Shown here: positions 29,672 through 37,669 of the stretch, in pieces | Layout of the letters: every line of letters begins with the position of its first letter | Position numbering within the stretch: position 1 is the stretch's first letter | NCBI RefSeq assembly: GCF_963678225.1 | Contig: NZ_OY782764.1 | Location: 248,001-312,000 of the forward strand | DNA length: 64,000 nucleotides | DNA from: an uncultured Cohaesibacter sp. | Lineage (GTDB): Bacteria > Pseudomonadota > Alphaproteobacteria > Rhizobiales > Cohaesibacteraceae | Direction of reading: 5' to 3' | Translations under genes and position numbers: made by a program | The notes under the pieces: model-generated | Databases searched by the model: none | Seen by the model: the letters and a program-made list of their open reading frames with translations, nothing else | What the model was told of the DNA's origin: nothing

Positions 29672-30700
29672 ATGGGCCTGTCCCGTAATCGCCGCAGTGA
29701 ACAAAGAGCCGACTATTGGCCAGGCTTTGTCGACGCCATGGCGACCTTGTTGCTTGTGCTCATCTTTCTGCTCACCGTTTTCATGGTGGCCCAGTTCTTC
29801 CTCAGTCAGGAAATCTCCGGCAAGGACACGGCACTCAATGAACTGAACAGCCAGATTGCCGAACTCACCGAATTGCTTGCGCTGGAACGTGCCAATGGGC
29901 AGGATATGGAAAGCTCGATAGCCACCCTTCAGGCCAGCCTTTCCAGTGCCGAGGCTGCGCGAGACCGCTTTGCCATGCAGCTTGAAACCCAGAAGGGGGA
30001 TCAGGATAGTGCAGGCGGGCAGATTGCGACCCTGACCAATCAGCTGGAAAGTGAAAAAGCCATTTCCCAGCGAGCTCTGGCTCAGGTGGAATTGCTCAAT
30101 CAGCAGATCTCTGCCCTGCGCCGCCAGATCGCGGCTCTGGAAGACGCTTTGGAGGCCTCTGAGACCCGTGACAGGGAAAGTCAGACCAAGATTGCCAGCC
30201 TTGGCAAACGCCTCAATATCGCGCTGGCCCAGCGCGTGCAGGAGCTATCGCGCTATCGTTCGGACTTCTTTGGCCGATTGCGGGAAATCCTTTCCCAGCG
30301 TTCAGACATCCGCGTCGTCGGCGACCGCTTCGTCTTCCAGTCCGAAGTGCTCTTCTCCTCTGGCGAAGATCGCATGAAAGCGGAAGGCGAGCAGGAACTA
30401 GACCATGTGGCAGAGGCCCTCCTGGAACTGATTCAGGATATTCCGGAAGAGATCGACTGGGTGTTGCGTGTCGACGGTCATACGGATAACCGCCCCATCA
30501 ACAGTGCCCGCTTCCCTTCCAACTGGGAGCTGTCATCGGCCCGCGCCATTTCGGTTGTCAAATATCTGATTTCCAAGGGCGTGCCACCCGAGCGCCTCGT
30601 AGCCGCAGGCTTTGGTGAATTCCAGCCGCTCGAAGAAGGCGAATCGGACGAAGCCCTGCGCAAGAACCGCCGTATCGAATTCAAGCTAACCCAGCGCTAA
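29672..30700 (+). CDS. MotB/OmpA-like peptidoglycan-binding protein
   Basis: The 342-residue product has a short N-terminus and one membrane helix FVDAMATLLLVLIFLLTVFM. Asp21 lies where MotB carries its proton-binding aspartate. A coiled coil of about 140 residues (NSQIAELTELLALERANG ... LNQQISALRRQIAALEDAL) follows. The C-terminal OmpA domain has DGHTDNRPI and SSARAISVVKYLISKGVPPERL. The start has GAGGAAG seven bases upstream. The gene lies 63 bases after the MotA-like gene. Predicted role: the wall-anchored partner of a proton-driven machine. Confidence 0.85.
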   Translation: MGLSRNRRSEQRADYWPGFVDAMATLLLVLIFLLTVFMVAQFFLSQEISGKDTALNELNSQIAELTELLALERANGQDMESSIATLQASLSSAEAARDRFAMQLETQKGDQDSAGGQIATLTNQLESEKAISQRALAQVELLNQQISALRRQIAALEDALEASETRDRESQTKIASLGKRLNIALAQRVQELSRYRSDFFGRLREILSQRSDIRVVGDRFVFQSEVLFSSGEDRMKAEGEQELDHVAEALLELIQDIPEEIDWVLRVDGHTDNRPINSARFPSNWELSSARAISVVKYLISKGVPPERLVAAGFGEFQPLEEGESDEALRKNRRIEFKLTQR

Positions 30701-30708
30701 CAGGCAAA

Positions 30709-30729
30709 GATGCCCCATTATGGGGCATC
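30709..30729. terminator. Hairpin between the convergent MotB-like and ABC exporter genes
   Basis: GATGCCCC, ATTAT, GGGGCATC is a perfect stem that includes the stop codon of the ABC exporter gene. There is no long T-run, so termination strength is uncertain. Confidence 0.5.
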
Positions 30730-32511
30730 CAGATCATGTCCTAGATCATCCATGCCAAACTGCAACTGTGCAAGACGGGCATAAAGCCCGCCTGCGGCGA
30801 CAAGACTGTCATGGGTGCCCTGCTCCACCAGCGTTCCGCTTTCCAGCACCAGAATACGATCAGCCTTCTTTACCGTTGCCAGACGGTGGGCAATGACAAT
30901 CGTCGTGCGCCCTTTCATCAGGTCGGCAAGGGCCAACTGCACATAGCGCTCGCTTTCCGCGTCCAAAGCGCTTGTGGCCTCATCCAACAGCAAAATCGGC
31001 GCATCCTTGAGGATTGCCCGCGCAATGGCCAAACGTTGCCGCTGACCACCCGAGAGTGTCACCCCGCGTTCCCCGACCATGGTGTCATAGCCCTCGGGCA
31101 ATTGCGCAATGAAGTCATGGGCATGCGCTGCTCTGGCTGCCTCGATGATGGCTTCGCGCTCGGCCCCTTCCTGCCCCATGGCGATATTGTCGGCAATCGA
31201 CATGGCGAAAATCACCGGTTCCTGCGGCACCAGCGCGATGGCGCTGCGCAGGACATTGAGATCCAGCCCCCCGATGGGTTGTCCACCAAGCAAAATGCGC
31301 CCCTTCTCGGGATCATAAAAGCGCATCAGTAGCTGAAAGACTGTGGTCTTGCCCGCCCCGGATGGCCCAACGATGGCCACCGTCTCCCCGCCAGCAATGG
31401 CAAAGGAGAGCGCAGAGAGCACCGGCTGCTCTTCCGATGAGGGATAGTGAAAATCCACCCCCTCAAATGCGACCGACAGGTTGGACGCCGTAACCAGAGG
31501 GCTTACCACTTGGGCATTTTTCACCAGCACCGGCTCGTCCAGCAACTCAAACAGCCGCTCGGCAGAGCCGGAAGCCTGCGATATCTCGCCCCAAACCTCG
31601 CTCATGCCGCCAAGGCCGGCTGCAGCCATGGTGGAATAGATAACGAACTGGCTAAGCGCGCCAGCAGAAAGCCGCCCGGCTGTCACATCATGGGCCGCAT
31701 ACCAGAGCACGGCCACGATCGAGGTAAAGATGACAAAGAAGGCAAAAGCCGTCAGCACGGCCCTCGCTCGGACAGAAGCCCGTGCCGCGCCGAAAGCGGC
31801 TTCAATATTGCTGCTGAAAACGGACTTGGCCCGCTCCTCCTGCGTGAATGACTGCAAGATCCGCATGGACCCGATGGCCTCTGTGGCGAAGGCCGAGCTG
31901 TCAGCCAACCGATCCTGCGCAAAGCGCTGTCGCCTGCGCACCCAACGCCCCAACAGCACCAGCGGAATGACAACGAAAGGAATCGCTCCCAGCACCAGCA
32001 GAGACATGCGCGGACTGGTTACCACCATCATCACTGCCGCGCCTGCAAACAGCAGGAAATTCCGCAGAGCCATGGAGGCGGACGCCCCGACGGCCGAGCG
32101 AATCTGGGTGGCATCAGCCGTCAGGCGCGAGACGATCTCGCCGCTGCGCACCCGATCATAGAATGCCGGCGAGAGCAGCGTCAGCTTAGCGAAAACAGCC
32201 GAGCGCAGATCATTGACCACACGCTCCCCCAGAATGATCACAAAATAATAACGACTGGCGGACATGAGCGCGAGCACGACCACAGCCAGAACAAGCAACA
32301 TGGTGTAATGGTTCACATCGGCGATGTTATTCTCGGAGATGCCCCGATCAACAAATCCCCGTACGAGAATCGGCAGAGACAACGTCGCCAGAGAGGCAAC
32401 AACAAGCGAAGCAAGAGCAGCCAAAACGAGCCCTTTATATTTCCAGGCAAATGGCGCCAACCGCCGCAGAGGCTGGAATCGAACCCTGGATTGGGAATTG
32501 GACTCGGTCAT
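30718..32511 (-). CDS. ABC exporter, fused permease and ATPase (MsbA-related)
   Basis: The 597-residue half-transporter starts at the ATG at 32511, preceded by GGGAG; an upstream in-frame start would add 88 residues without family features. It has six helices (residues about 25-310), then the ATPase with Walker A VGPSGAGKTTVFQLL, Q-loop LVPQEPVIF, signature LSGGQRQRLAIARAIL, Walker B ILLLDEATSALD and H-loop IAHRLATV. All catalytic residues are present, so a homodimer is likely. Substrate (lipid or drug) is not predictable. It converges on the MotB-like gene. Confidence 0.93.
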   Translation of the reverse strand: MTESNSQSRVRFQPLRRLAPFAWKYKGLVLAALASLVVASLATLSLPILVRGFVDRGISENNIADVNHYTMLLVLAVVVLALMSASRYYFVIILGERVVNDLRSAVFAKLTLLSPAFYDRVRSGEIVSRLTADATQIRSAVGASASMALRNFLLFAGAAVMMVVTSPRMSLLVLGAIPFVVIPLVLLGRWVRRRQRFAQDRLADSSAFATEAIGSMRILQSFTQEERAKSVFSSNIEAAFGAARASVRARAVLTAFAFFVIFTSIVAVLWYAAHDVTAGRLSAGALSQFVIYSTMAAAGLGGMSEVWGEISQASGSAERLFELLDEPVLVKNAQVVSPLVTASNLSVAFEGVDFHYPSSEEQPVLSALSFAIAGGETVAIVGPSGAGKTTVFQLLMRFYDPEKGRILLGGQPIGGLDLNVLRSAIALVPQEPVIFAMSIADNIAMGQEGAEREAIIEAARAAHAHDFIAQLPEGYDTMVGERGVTLSGGQRQRLAIARAILKDAPILLLDEATSALDAESERYVQLALADLMKGRTTIVIAHRLATVKKADRILVLESGTLVEQGTHDSLVAAGGLYARLAQLQFGMDDLGHDLDAP

Positions 32512-32843
32512 AAAGGCGCTCCCATAAAAGAAATGCTCGCAACAAGCAGGAAATCGAAGAAGGAATAAGCTTTTTTCACCCTCAAAGTAGGGAACAGGCT
32601 TGTATAACTCAACGCACTGCGGTATACGAACGCAAATTATTTTGATGGCTGTGTGGCGAGCCCGCCCGCAGCCTAGCTTTTTGGTTCCGCTTGATCGCTT
32701 AGCCCACGTGGCAGCATCATACCGGAACCATAGAATATGGTGGCCGGTTTCAGCCAGGCATATTCCGAACCTCAATTCAGATTGGCCGCAGGCAAAAGGA
32801 TGTATCCTGTTGCAGGCCGGTTGACCCTAAGGACGTCCTGACG
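32512..32843. other. Divergent promoter region between the ABC exporter gene and rpmE
   Basis: These 332 gene-free bases must carry promoters for both directions. I see no clear boxes and no structured leader beyond the small palindrome GGACGTCC directly before rpmE. Confidence 0.4.
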
Positions 32844-33068
32844 ATGAAAAAAGATATCCATCCTGAATACCACACGATCAAAGTTGTCATGACCGATGGC
32901 ACCGAATTCATGACTCGTTCCACCTATGGTTCCGAAGGGGATACCCTGAACCTGGACATTGATCCAACCTCTCATCCGGCTTGGACTGGTTCTTCCAACC
33001 AGCTGCTGGACCGTGGTGGCCGCGTTTCCCGCTTCAAAGACAAATTCGCTGGCTTCCTCGGCGCCTAA
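32844..33068 (+). CDS. rpmE: 50S ribosomal protein L31
   Basis: The 74-residue protein begins [22 protein letters not shown] and ends [13 protein letters not shown]. It lacks the zinc-binding cysteines of the C+ type, and the region after TDGTEF reads MTRSTYG; this is the zinc-independent form usual in alphaproteobacteria. AAGGA lies upstream of the ATG and a strong terminator follows. Confidence 0.97.
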   Translation: MKKDIHPEYHTIKVVMTDGTEFMTRSTYGSEGDTLNLDIDPTSHPAWTGSSNQLLDRGGRVSRFKDKFAGFLGA

Positions 33069-33097
33069 GCCGATCAGCCGCATTTGTTGTGCATTTG

Positions 33098-33133
33098 AAA
33101 ACCCGATGTCATCTGGCATCGGGTTTTCTTTTT
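33098..33133 (+). terminator. Rho-independent terminator of rpmE
   Basis: AAACCCGATG, loop, CATCGGGTTT followed by a T-rich run. Confidence 0.92.
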
Positions 33134-33199
33134 GTCTGGAAGCCTTGGCAAAGGCTCGACCCATGAGCGACCAGCTAAGAGCATTGTCTCGAAACAAAA

Positions 33200-33232
33200 C
33201 AAAAGGGGCGCCAATTTGACACCCCTTTTTGA
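33200..33232 (-). terminator. Rho-independent terminator of the DUF1465 gene
   Basis: Minus strand: AAAAAGGGG, loop, CCCCTTTTGTTTTG, just after the DUF1465 stop. Confidence 0.75.
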
Positions 33233-33258
33233 TTCACTATCGATTTTGTAACAGAGGC

Positions 33259-33807
33259 CTATTCGGCGGCTCTTGCAGCAAAGGCATTGGCGATCATGCC
33301 GATCTGATCTCCAACCGGATTGGCCTGCACGATGTCTTCTCTGGTGTCTTCAGTATCGCGCTTGGAGTAGATGACCTCGTCAAGATGACGGATGCGCTTC
33401 TGCATATGCATGGACTGTTCAATCAGATCACGCAGGCGCGGCGGCAGTTCATCCCACCCCGGGCTATCCTTGGAAGAAGAGAGCCCATGCAGGCGAACCT
33501 TGTTTTTCTCTTGTCCAGCCTGCTCCAGCGTCATTTCGCCTTCATTCACCGCACGCTGCAGAAGCAGCCAGGATGCCATCTGCATCAGGCGCGTTGTCAG
33601 CCGCATGGATTCGGTAGCATAGGCAAGAGAAGCAACCCGCGGCAGGCTCTTTGCCTCGGAGCGCCCTTCCCCGTCCAGATAGTCGGCGGCTTCTTCTACC
33701 AGCGCCATACCATCACGAAACAGGGTTTTAAAACTATCGGAATCTGCAAGCTTTGCTCCAAAGGAAACCGGAGCCGTTATATTCGTTTGCTTACGCTTGT
33801 CGTTCAT
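33259..33807 (-). CDS. DUF1465 protein, RcdA family
   Basis: The 182-residue product is largely helical (FRDGMALVEEAADYLDGEG, YATESMRLTTRLMQMASWLLLQRAV, WDELPPRLRDLIEQSMHMQKRIRHLDEVI) and matches DUF1465. To my knowledge this family includes Caulobacter RcdA, the adaptor that helps ClpXP degrade CtrA and other cell-cycle proteins. Assigning that role here is inference from family and from the CtrA boxes in the window. Next to rpmE it is in its usual Hyphomicrobiales position, though on the opposite strand. It has its own terminator. Confidence 0.8.
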   Translation of the reverse strand: MNDKRKQTNITAPVSFGAKLADSDSFKTLFRDGMALVEEAADYLDGEGRSEAKSLPRVASLAYATESMRLTTRLMQMASWLLLQRAVNEGEMTLEQAGQEKNKVRLHGLSSSKDSPGWDELPPRLRDLIEQSMHMQKRIRHLDEVIYSKRDTEDTREDIVQANPVGDQIGMIANAFAARAAE

Positions 33808-34168
33808 GTGACCTCCAAATGCCTGGTCATGCCTACCATGTCCGATGTGTCAAATTCAAACAGACATTACACCAAATTGTCATTTCGCAGAATAACAAGC
33901 ACAAACCATGCCATCGACATTTTGCAATCTTGACAGATGCCCAGACCACTGAGAACAAGCCAATTTGGTCAGGTAACGTGCTGACTTTAGCAGAAACGAT
34001 CTCACGGAGCCAATGATTCCCGCCGATCGTATAAAAGCGCACGGTCTGACCGGCCACGCCAAGCCATCACCAAAACAAGACACAAACAGCTCCATAATGA
34101 GACAGTGGTGATTTTACACGATTCCAGCAAAAGCCGGCGACAAGAAAATAAAAGTCAATTCAATTGGT

Positions 34169-34184
34169 TAACAATTCACTAACG
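34169..34184 (-). promoter_or_regulatory. CtrA-like box with one mismatch, upstream of the DUF1465 gene
   Basis: Minus strand TTAG-TGAATTG-TTAAC. It lies about 360 bases before the DUF1465 start, which is far for direct activation. Confidence 0.25.
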
Positions 34185-34201
34185 CATTAGTTGCTTAACC
34201 T

Positions 34202-34221
34202 GAAAGGAAAGGAAAGGAAAG
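34202..34221 (+). repeat. Short tandem repeat (GAAAG)4
   Basis: Four exact GAAAG units lie in a gene-free region. This is a microsatellite-like tract that could vary in length between strains. Confidence 0.8.
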
Positions 34222-34267
34222 CACCCCCCAAGCCTTACCTGAATACCGGTTGATAAAATCCGACACG

Positions 34268-34294
34268 CAAAAAAAGAGCCGCAAGAGCGGCTCT
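34268..34294 (-). terminator. Terminator of the candidate sRNA
   Basis: Minus strand: AGAGCCGC, TCTT loop, GCGGCTCT, then T-run. On the plus strand no T-run follows, so it acts on the minus strand only. Confidence 0.85.
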
Positions 34295-34353
34295 CAGGAG
34301 TTAACAGGGAGGCGTCAAACAGAGTGACAGGAGCCACTCAAAATCCATAAAAC
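34268..34353 (-). ncRNA. Candidate small RNA with anti-Shine-Dalgarno loops
   Basis: No gene is present on the minus strand here, yet it carries a textbook terminator (GAGCCGC, TCTT, GCGGCTC, T7). Upstream of it lies TATATT as a -10 box, with a CtrA box in the -35 position. The inferred RNA of about 86 bases has a hairpin GAGTG-GCTCCTGT-CACTC whose loop carries CUCCU. A second exposed segment, GCCTCCCTG, is flanked by GTT and AAC, and ACTCCTGAG follows. Repeated CUCCU/CUCCC motifs suggest base-pairing with ribosome sites of many mRNAs, as in the alpha-r14 and AbcR-type sRNAs of rhizobia. Homology to a named family is not established. Confidence 0.55.
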
Positions 34354-34359
34354 ATGGAT

Positions 34360-34398
34360 AATATACTTTACACATATAATGCTTAATTTTTAGTTAAC
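34360..34398 (-). promoter_or_regulatory. CtrA box and -10 box of the candidate sRNA
   Basis: TTAA-CTAAAAA-TTAA (34383-34397; on the plus strand TTAA-N7-TTAAC) is followed after 17 bases by TATATT at 34365-34360. Placement of the second half-site at -35 is typical of CtrA-activated promoters. Confidence 0.55.
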
Positions 34399-34651
34399 TT
34401 CAATTTTTTCCTTTATAAACTCAAATAGAGAACAAATTTAAGCACAACCAAACAAAATTAATTTCAACAAAAACTTACAAATACATCGAACTAAAAATTT
34501 TATACTTAAGGACTTCGACTTCCGATCCAGCCTACCCCTTAGGCCAATCTTAAGACCTAAAGCCTTTAAGCCATTGAGCGCATTCCCTAGATAAAGAATA
34601 TCCGCTAGAAATGACACAATGTCACAAAACTCCAGTCAGACAGGAATGATC
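34399..34651. other. AT-rich region before the quinone oxidoreductase gene
   Basis: About 250 bases are clearly richer in A/T than their surroundings and have no coding potential I can support. They must hold the oxidoreductase promoter. Confidence 0.4.
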
Positions 34652-35647
34652 ATGCAGGACGCAACGGAAATGAAAGCCATCATAGCCTCTGAGCCGGGAG
34701 GACCGGAAAAACTCCAAGTCATCACCCGCCCCGTTCCCACCCCCGCAGACGACCAGATACTGATCAAGGTCAAGGCAGCCGGAGTGAACCGTCCTGACTG
34801 CATCCAGAGGGCGGGCAATTATCCGCCCCCTCCGGGCGCATCCGATATTCTGGGACTGGAAGTCGCCGGAGAAGTCGTAAAAGTAGGTGCCAATGTCACT
34901 GACTGGAAAGTGGGAGATAGTGTCGCCGCTCTGGTCTCGGGTGGGGGCTATGCAGAATATTGCCTCGCGCATGCAGGCAGTGCACTTGAAATTCCCAAGG
35001 GTTGGAGCTTCACCGAAGCGGCCAGCATGCCGGAAAATATTTTCACCGTTTGGCATAATGTATTCCAGCGCGGCAAGCTAAGCGCAGAAGAAACCCTGCT
35101 GGTCCATGGTGGCTCGTCAGGCATCGGCCTCACAGCCATTCAGCTGGGCAAGGCCTTTGGCGCAAAGGTCGCAGTTACGGCTGGCAGCGACGAAAAATGT
35201 CAGGCCTGTCTCGATGCAGGTGCCGATCTTGCGATCAACTACAAGACCCAGGATTTCGTTACCGAAATCAAGAATTGGACCAACCGCAAAGGCGTGAATG
35301 TCATTCTTGACATGGTTGGCGGCGATTACATCTCTAAAAACTATGTCGTCGCAGCGGAAGAAGGACGCATCGTCCAGATTGCCTTCCTCAATGGCGGGGT
35401 CGTCGAAGCAGATTTCCGCCGCCTCATGATGAAACGTCTTATCCATACCGGCTCCACGCTTCGGGCTCGGTCCGATGCGGTCAAGGCTGACATCGCCAAG
35501 GAACTCCGCATGGAGGTCTGGCAGCTGCTCCGGTGTGGTCTGGTCAAGCCACAGATCTACAAATGCTTCCCCTTCGAAGAGGCCTCCAAGGCGCATGAAT
35601 TGATGGAAAGCTCCAGCCATATCGGCAAAATCATGCTGGAATTGTAA
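34652..35647 (+). CDS. NAD(P)H-quinone oxidoreductase, zinc-free MDR family (PIG3-like)
   Basis: The 331-residue product reduces quinones or enals with NAD(P)H in characterised relatives. It opens MQDATEMKAIIASEPGGPEKL and has GLEVAGEVVKVGANVTDWKVGDSV, the nucleotide loop VHGGSSGIGLTAIQLGKAFGAKV, and VILDMVGGDYISKNY. Zinc ligands of alcohol dehydrogenases are absent. The ATG at 34652 follows AGGA with six bases between; an ATG at 34619 lacks such a site. It stands alone, in front of the TadG-like gene. Confidence 0.92.
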   Translation: MQDATEMKAIIASEPGGPEKLQVITRPVPTPADDQILIKVKAAGVNRPDCIQRAGNYPPPPGASDILGLEVAGEVVKVGANVTDWKVGDSVAALVSGGGYAEYCLAHAGSALEIPKGWSFTEAASMPENIFTVWHNVFQRGKLSAEETLLVHGGSSGIGLTAIQLGKAFGAKVAVTAGSDEKCQACLDAGADLAINYKTQDFVTEIKNWTNRKGVNVILDMVGGDYISKNYVVAAEEGRIVQIAFLNGGVVEADFRRLMMKRLIHTGSTLRARSDAVKADIAKELRMEVWQLLRCGLVKPQIYKCFPFEEASKAHELMESSSHIGKIMLEL

Positions 35648-35720
35648 CGGCTCAATTCCGCCCTGCGCCTGCACCAATCATGCCCCCATCGCCTTCATCT
35701 GGTGTTGGGGGCTAACCATT

Positions 35721-35736
35721 TTAAGCCTTTGTTAAC
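35721..35736 (+). promoter_or_regulatory. CtrA-type box upstream of the TadG-like gene
   Basis: TTAA-GCCTTTG-TTAAC, an exact full consensus, 131 bases before the start codon of the TadG-like gene. Confidence 0.55.
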
Positions 35737-35866
35737 GCCAATCGAAAGAAGACGCCGCCGCGCCATCTATTGCGATCAATTTGCAATGAATTGGTAAGGC
35801 ATGTCCGGTTTAGTAGGAAACGATTTTCCCCATAGGGCATCGGGGAGTGCCCAAACAGGATAGGCC

Positions 35867-37489
35867 ATGCATACTTTTGCGCGCATCGTTTCTCGCTGCC
35901 ATCTCGACACGCTGTTTTTTGCCACCACCTCCTCCAGCACGAGGCATGAAGGGCAGAAAGGCAAACGCTCTTTCAGACGCGACCAGAGCGGCGCGATAGC
36001 CATCATTTTCGTCCTGTCGCTTCTTCCCATCATCATGATGCTGGGCGCTGCTATCGACTATGCGCGCGCGGCTCTGGCCCGCTCTGAAGCACAAGATGCT
36101 CTGGATGCGGCCACCCTTGCTGCGGTCAAGCAAATCGGCACATTGGATGAAAAAGACATCACCGACCTGATCTCGGCCTATGTGTCTGCCAATGGCCCCA
36201 AAGATGCCAATATCAAAATCGACAAGGTCGATATTCAGGATAACCCGACCTCCCTTCAAGTCTGGGCATCTGGCTCAACACAAATGACCCTGATGCAGTT
36301 CGCCAATATCGACAATATCGACTTCACGGTCACGTCGAAAACGGTCGCAGGCAACAAAACCCTCGAAGTCGTCATGGTGTTGGACAACTCAGGTTCCATG
36401 GGCAGCAGTGCGGGAACAAAGACCAGAATTGAGGCTCTAAAAGACGCCTCAAAAGAATTGATCGAGATTCTGGATGAGAAAAAACAGGATGAAGAATCCC
36501 TGAGCTTCGGATTGGTCCCCTTTACGCAGATGGTACGTCTCACGGCTGGCCTTGACGGTAAGGATTGGAAAGAAGTCCAATGGATCGACCAGAAAGGTGT
36601 TTCCTCCGTCAACAGCGACAACCTACCGGAAAACTCCAACCGCCTTGATCTGTTCGCCACCCTCAAGGACCCCTACACATACCAACCGGTCAAATGGGCA
36701 GGCTGTGTGGAAGCGCGCCCCCATCCGCTTGATATCAGGGATTCAACACCGAACGAGAATGAGCCGGATAGCTATTTCGTGCCCTTCTTCCATCCAGACA
36801 GCCGAGAGCCAAACAACAACAGGGCATACTACTGGAGCAGAGACTATTATTTGCCACGTTATGACTGGGCAGATGGCCAGACCTATGCGGAGAAACAGGC
36901 CTACGGCTACTATTTCAAACAGACGCTCAGAAAAAGCAACTACAGCCCCAACTACTGGTGCGACATGCCGCGGATCATGCCGCTAACCCATGACACGTCC
37001 GCCGTTGAGAACCATATCTCCACCATGCGGGCAAACGGTGCCACCAACATCCATATGGGTACCATCTGGGGGCTGCGCCTGCTCTCGCCTCAAGCTCCTT
37101 ATACGCAAGGGCGCGCCTATGATGATGAAGAAAATATCAAGGCCCTCATCATCATGACGGATGGCAACAACACCTATTACAACAATTATTATCACGCCTA
37201 TGGCTGGTATAATGACGGCCGCATTTCCGGCTCATCCTCGATTGTCGCCGAAATGAACAAGCGTACCACCGAGGCCTGCCAGGCCGCCAAGGATGCCATT
37301 TCGGACAAGGCCAGAAAGATAAAGATCTTCACAATCTACTTCGGCTCCCCCTCTGTCTCGACAGCAAACATGCTCAAGGGCTGCGCCAGCAAGGCTGAAT
37401 GGTACAAAAGCGTGAGCAATGCCTCGGAGTTAACCAAGGTATTCCAGAATATCGCATCCGAGTTGAGCAATCTCAGACTCGTTGAATAA
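35867..37489 (+). CDS. TadG-like pilus-assembly protein with von Willebrand A domain
   Basis: The 540-residue product has an N-terminal TadE/TadG-like segment (RRDQSGAIAIIFVLSLLPIIMMLGAAIDYARA, helix about 42-63). From about residue 165 a von Willebrand A domain follows, whose metal-site motif LDNSGSMGSS is at 172-181 and a later MTDGNNTYY block fits the domain. A Tyr/Trp/Arg-rich insert (around YYWSRDYYLPRYDWADGQTY) lies in the middle. TadG proteins belong to Tad/Flp pilus systems, but no other tad gene is in the window, so this is an orphan. AGGATAGG precedes the ATG. Confidence 0.85.
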   Translation: MHTFARIVSRCHLDTLFFATTSSSTRHEGQKGKRSFRRDQSGAIAIIFVLSLLPIIMMLGAAIDYARAALARSEAQDALDAATLAAVKQIGTLDEKDITDLISAYVSANGPKDANIKIDKVDIQDNPTSLQVWASGSTQMTLMQFANIDNIDFTVTSKTVAGNKTLEVVMVLDNSGSMGSSAGTKTRIEALKDASKELIEILDEKKQDEESLSFGLVPFTQMVRLTAGLDGKDWKEVQWIDQKGVSSVNSDNLPENSNRLDLFATLKDPYTYQPVKWAGCVEARPHPLDIRDSTPNENEPDSYFVPFFHPDSREPNNNRAYYWSRDYYLPRYDWADGQTYAEKQAYGYYFKQTLRKSNYSPNYWCDMPRIMPLTHDTSAVENHISTMRANGATNIHMGTIWGLRLLSPQAPYTQGRAYDDEENIKALIIMTDGNNTYYNNYYHAYGWYNDGRISGSSSIVAEMNKRTTEACQAAKDAISDKARKIKIFTIYFGSPSVSTANMLKGCASKAEWYKSVSNASELTKVFQNIASELSNLRLVE

Positions 37490-37516
37490 GCGCGAGAAAT
37501 GAGGGTAAAAAACAAC

Positions 37517-37555
37517 CCAAAACGTCCCTAAACTACAATTGGGGACGTTTTCTTG
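37517..37555 (+). terminator. Rho-independent terminator of the TadG-like gene
   Basis: AAAACGTCCC, loop, GGGGACGTTTTCTTG about 30 bases after the stop. Confidence 0.85.
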
Positions 37556-37669
37556 TTTGCGCATTGACGTCAATGCAAGTATAGTCCCATCATTCCCTGT
37601 CAATTCTAACGAATCTTGAGAGGCTGATCTGGAAGAATATTCCCGGTCAAGCTACAATGAGGATGTACC

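Larger units (their letters stand above)
33808..34267. other. Gene-poor region upstream of the DUF1465 gene
   Basis: I see no credible coding region in these 460 bases. They include four GAAAG repeats (34202-34221) and a near-CtrA box at about 34169-34184 (minus strand TTAG-N7-TTAAC, one mismatch). Confidence 0.45.

Noticed and set aside
28571-30700. Zorya-type anti-phage system (ZorAB)
   Set aside because: A MotA-like plus OmpA-like pair is the ZorAB pattern, but no helicase, nuclease or other Zor gene follows, and the MotA-like protein lacks the long ZorA tail.
32461-32500. tRNA-like sequence GGGTTCGATTCC on the minus strand
   Set aside because: It resembles a T-arm, but the stem does not pair and no acceptor or anticodon arm is present; it lies in the coding start of the ABC exporter.
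33833-34057. Small minus-strand gene upstream of the DUF1465 gene
   Set aside because: There is no ribosome site, no recognisable domain, and competing frames in the same stretch look equally random.
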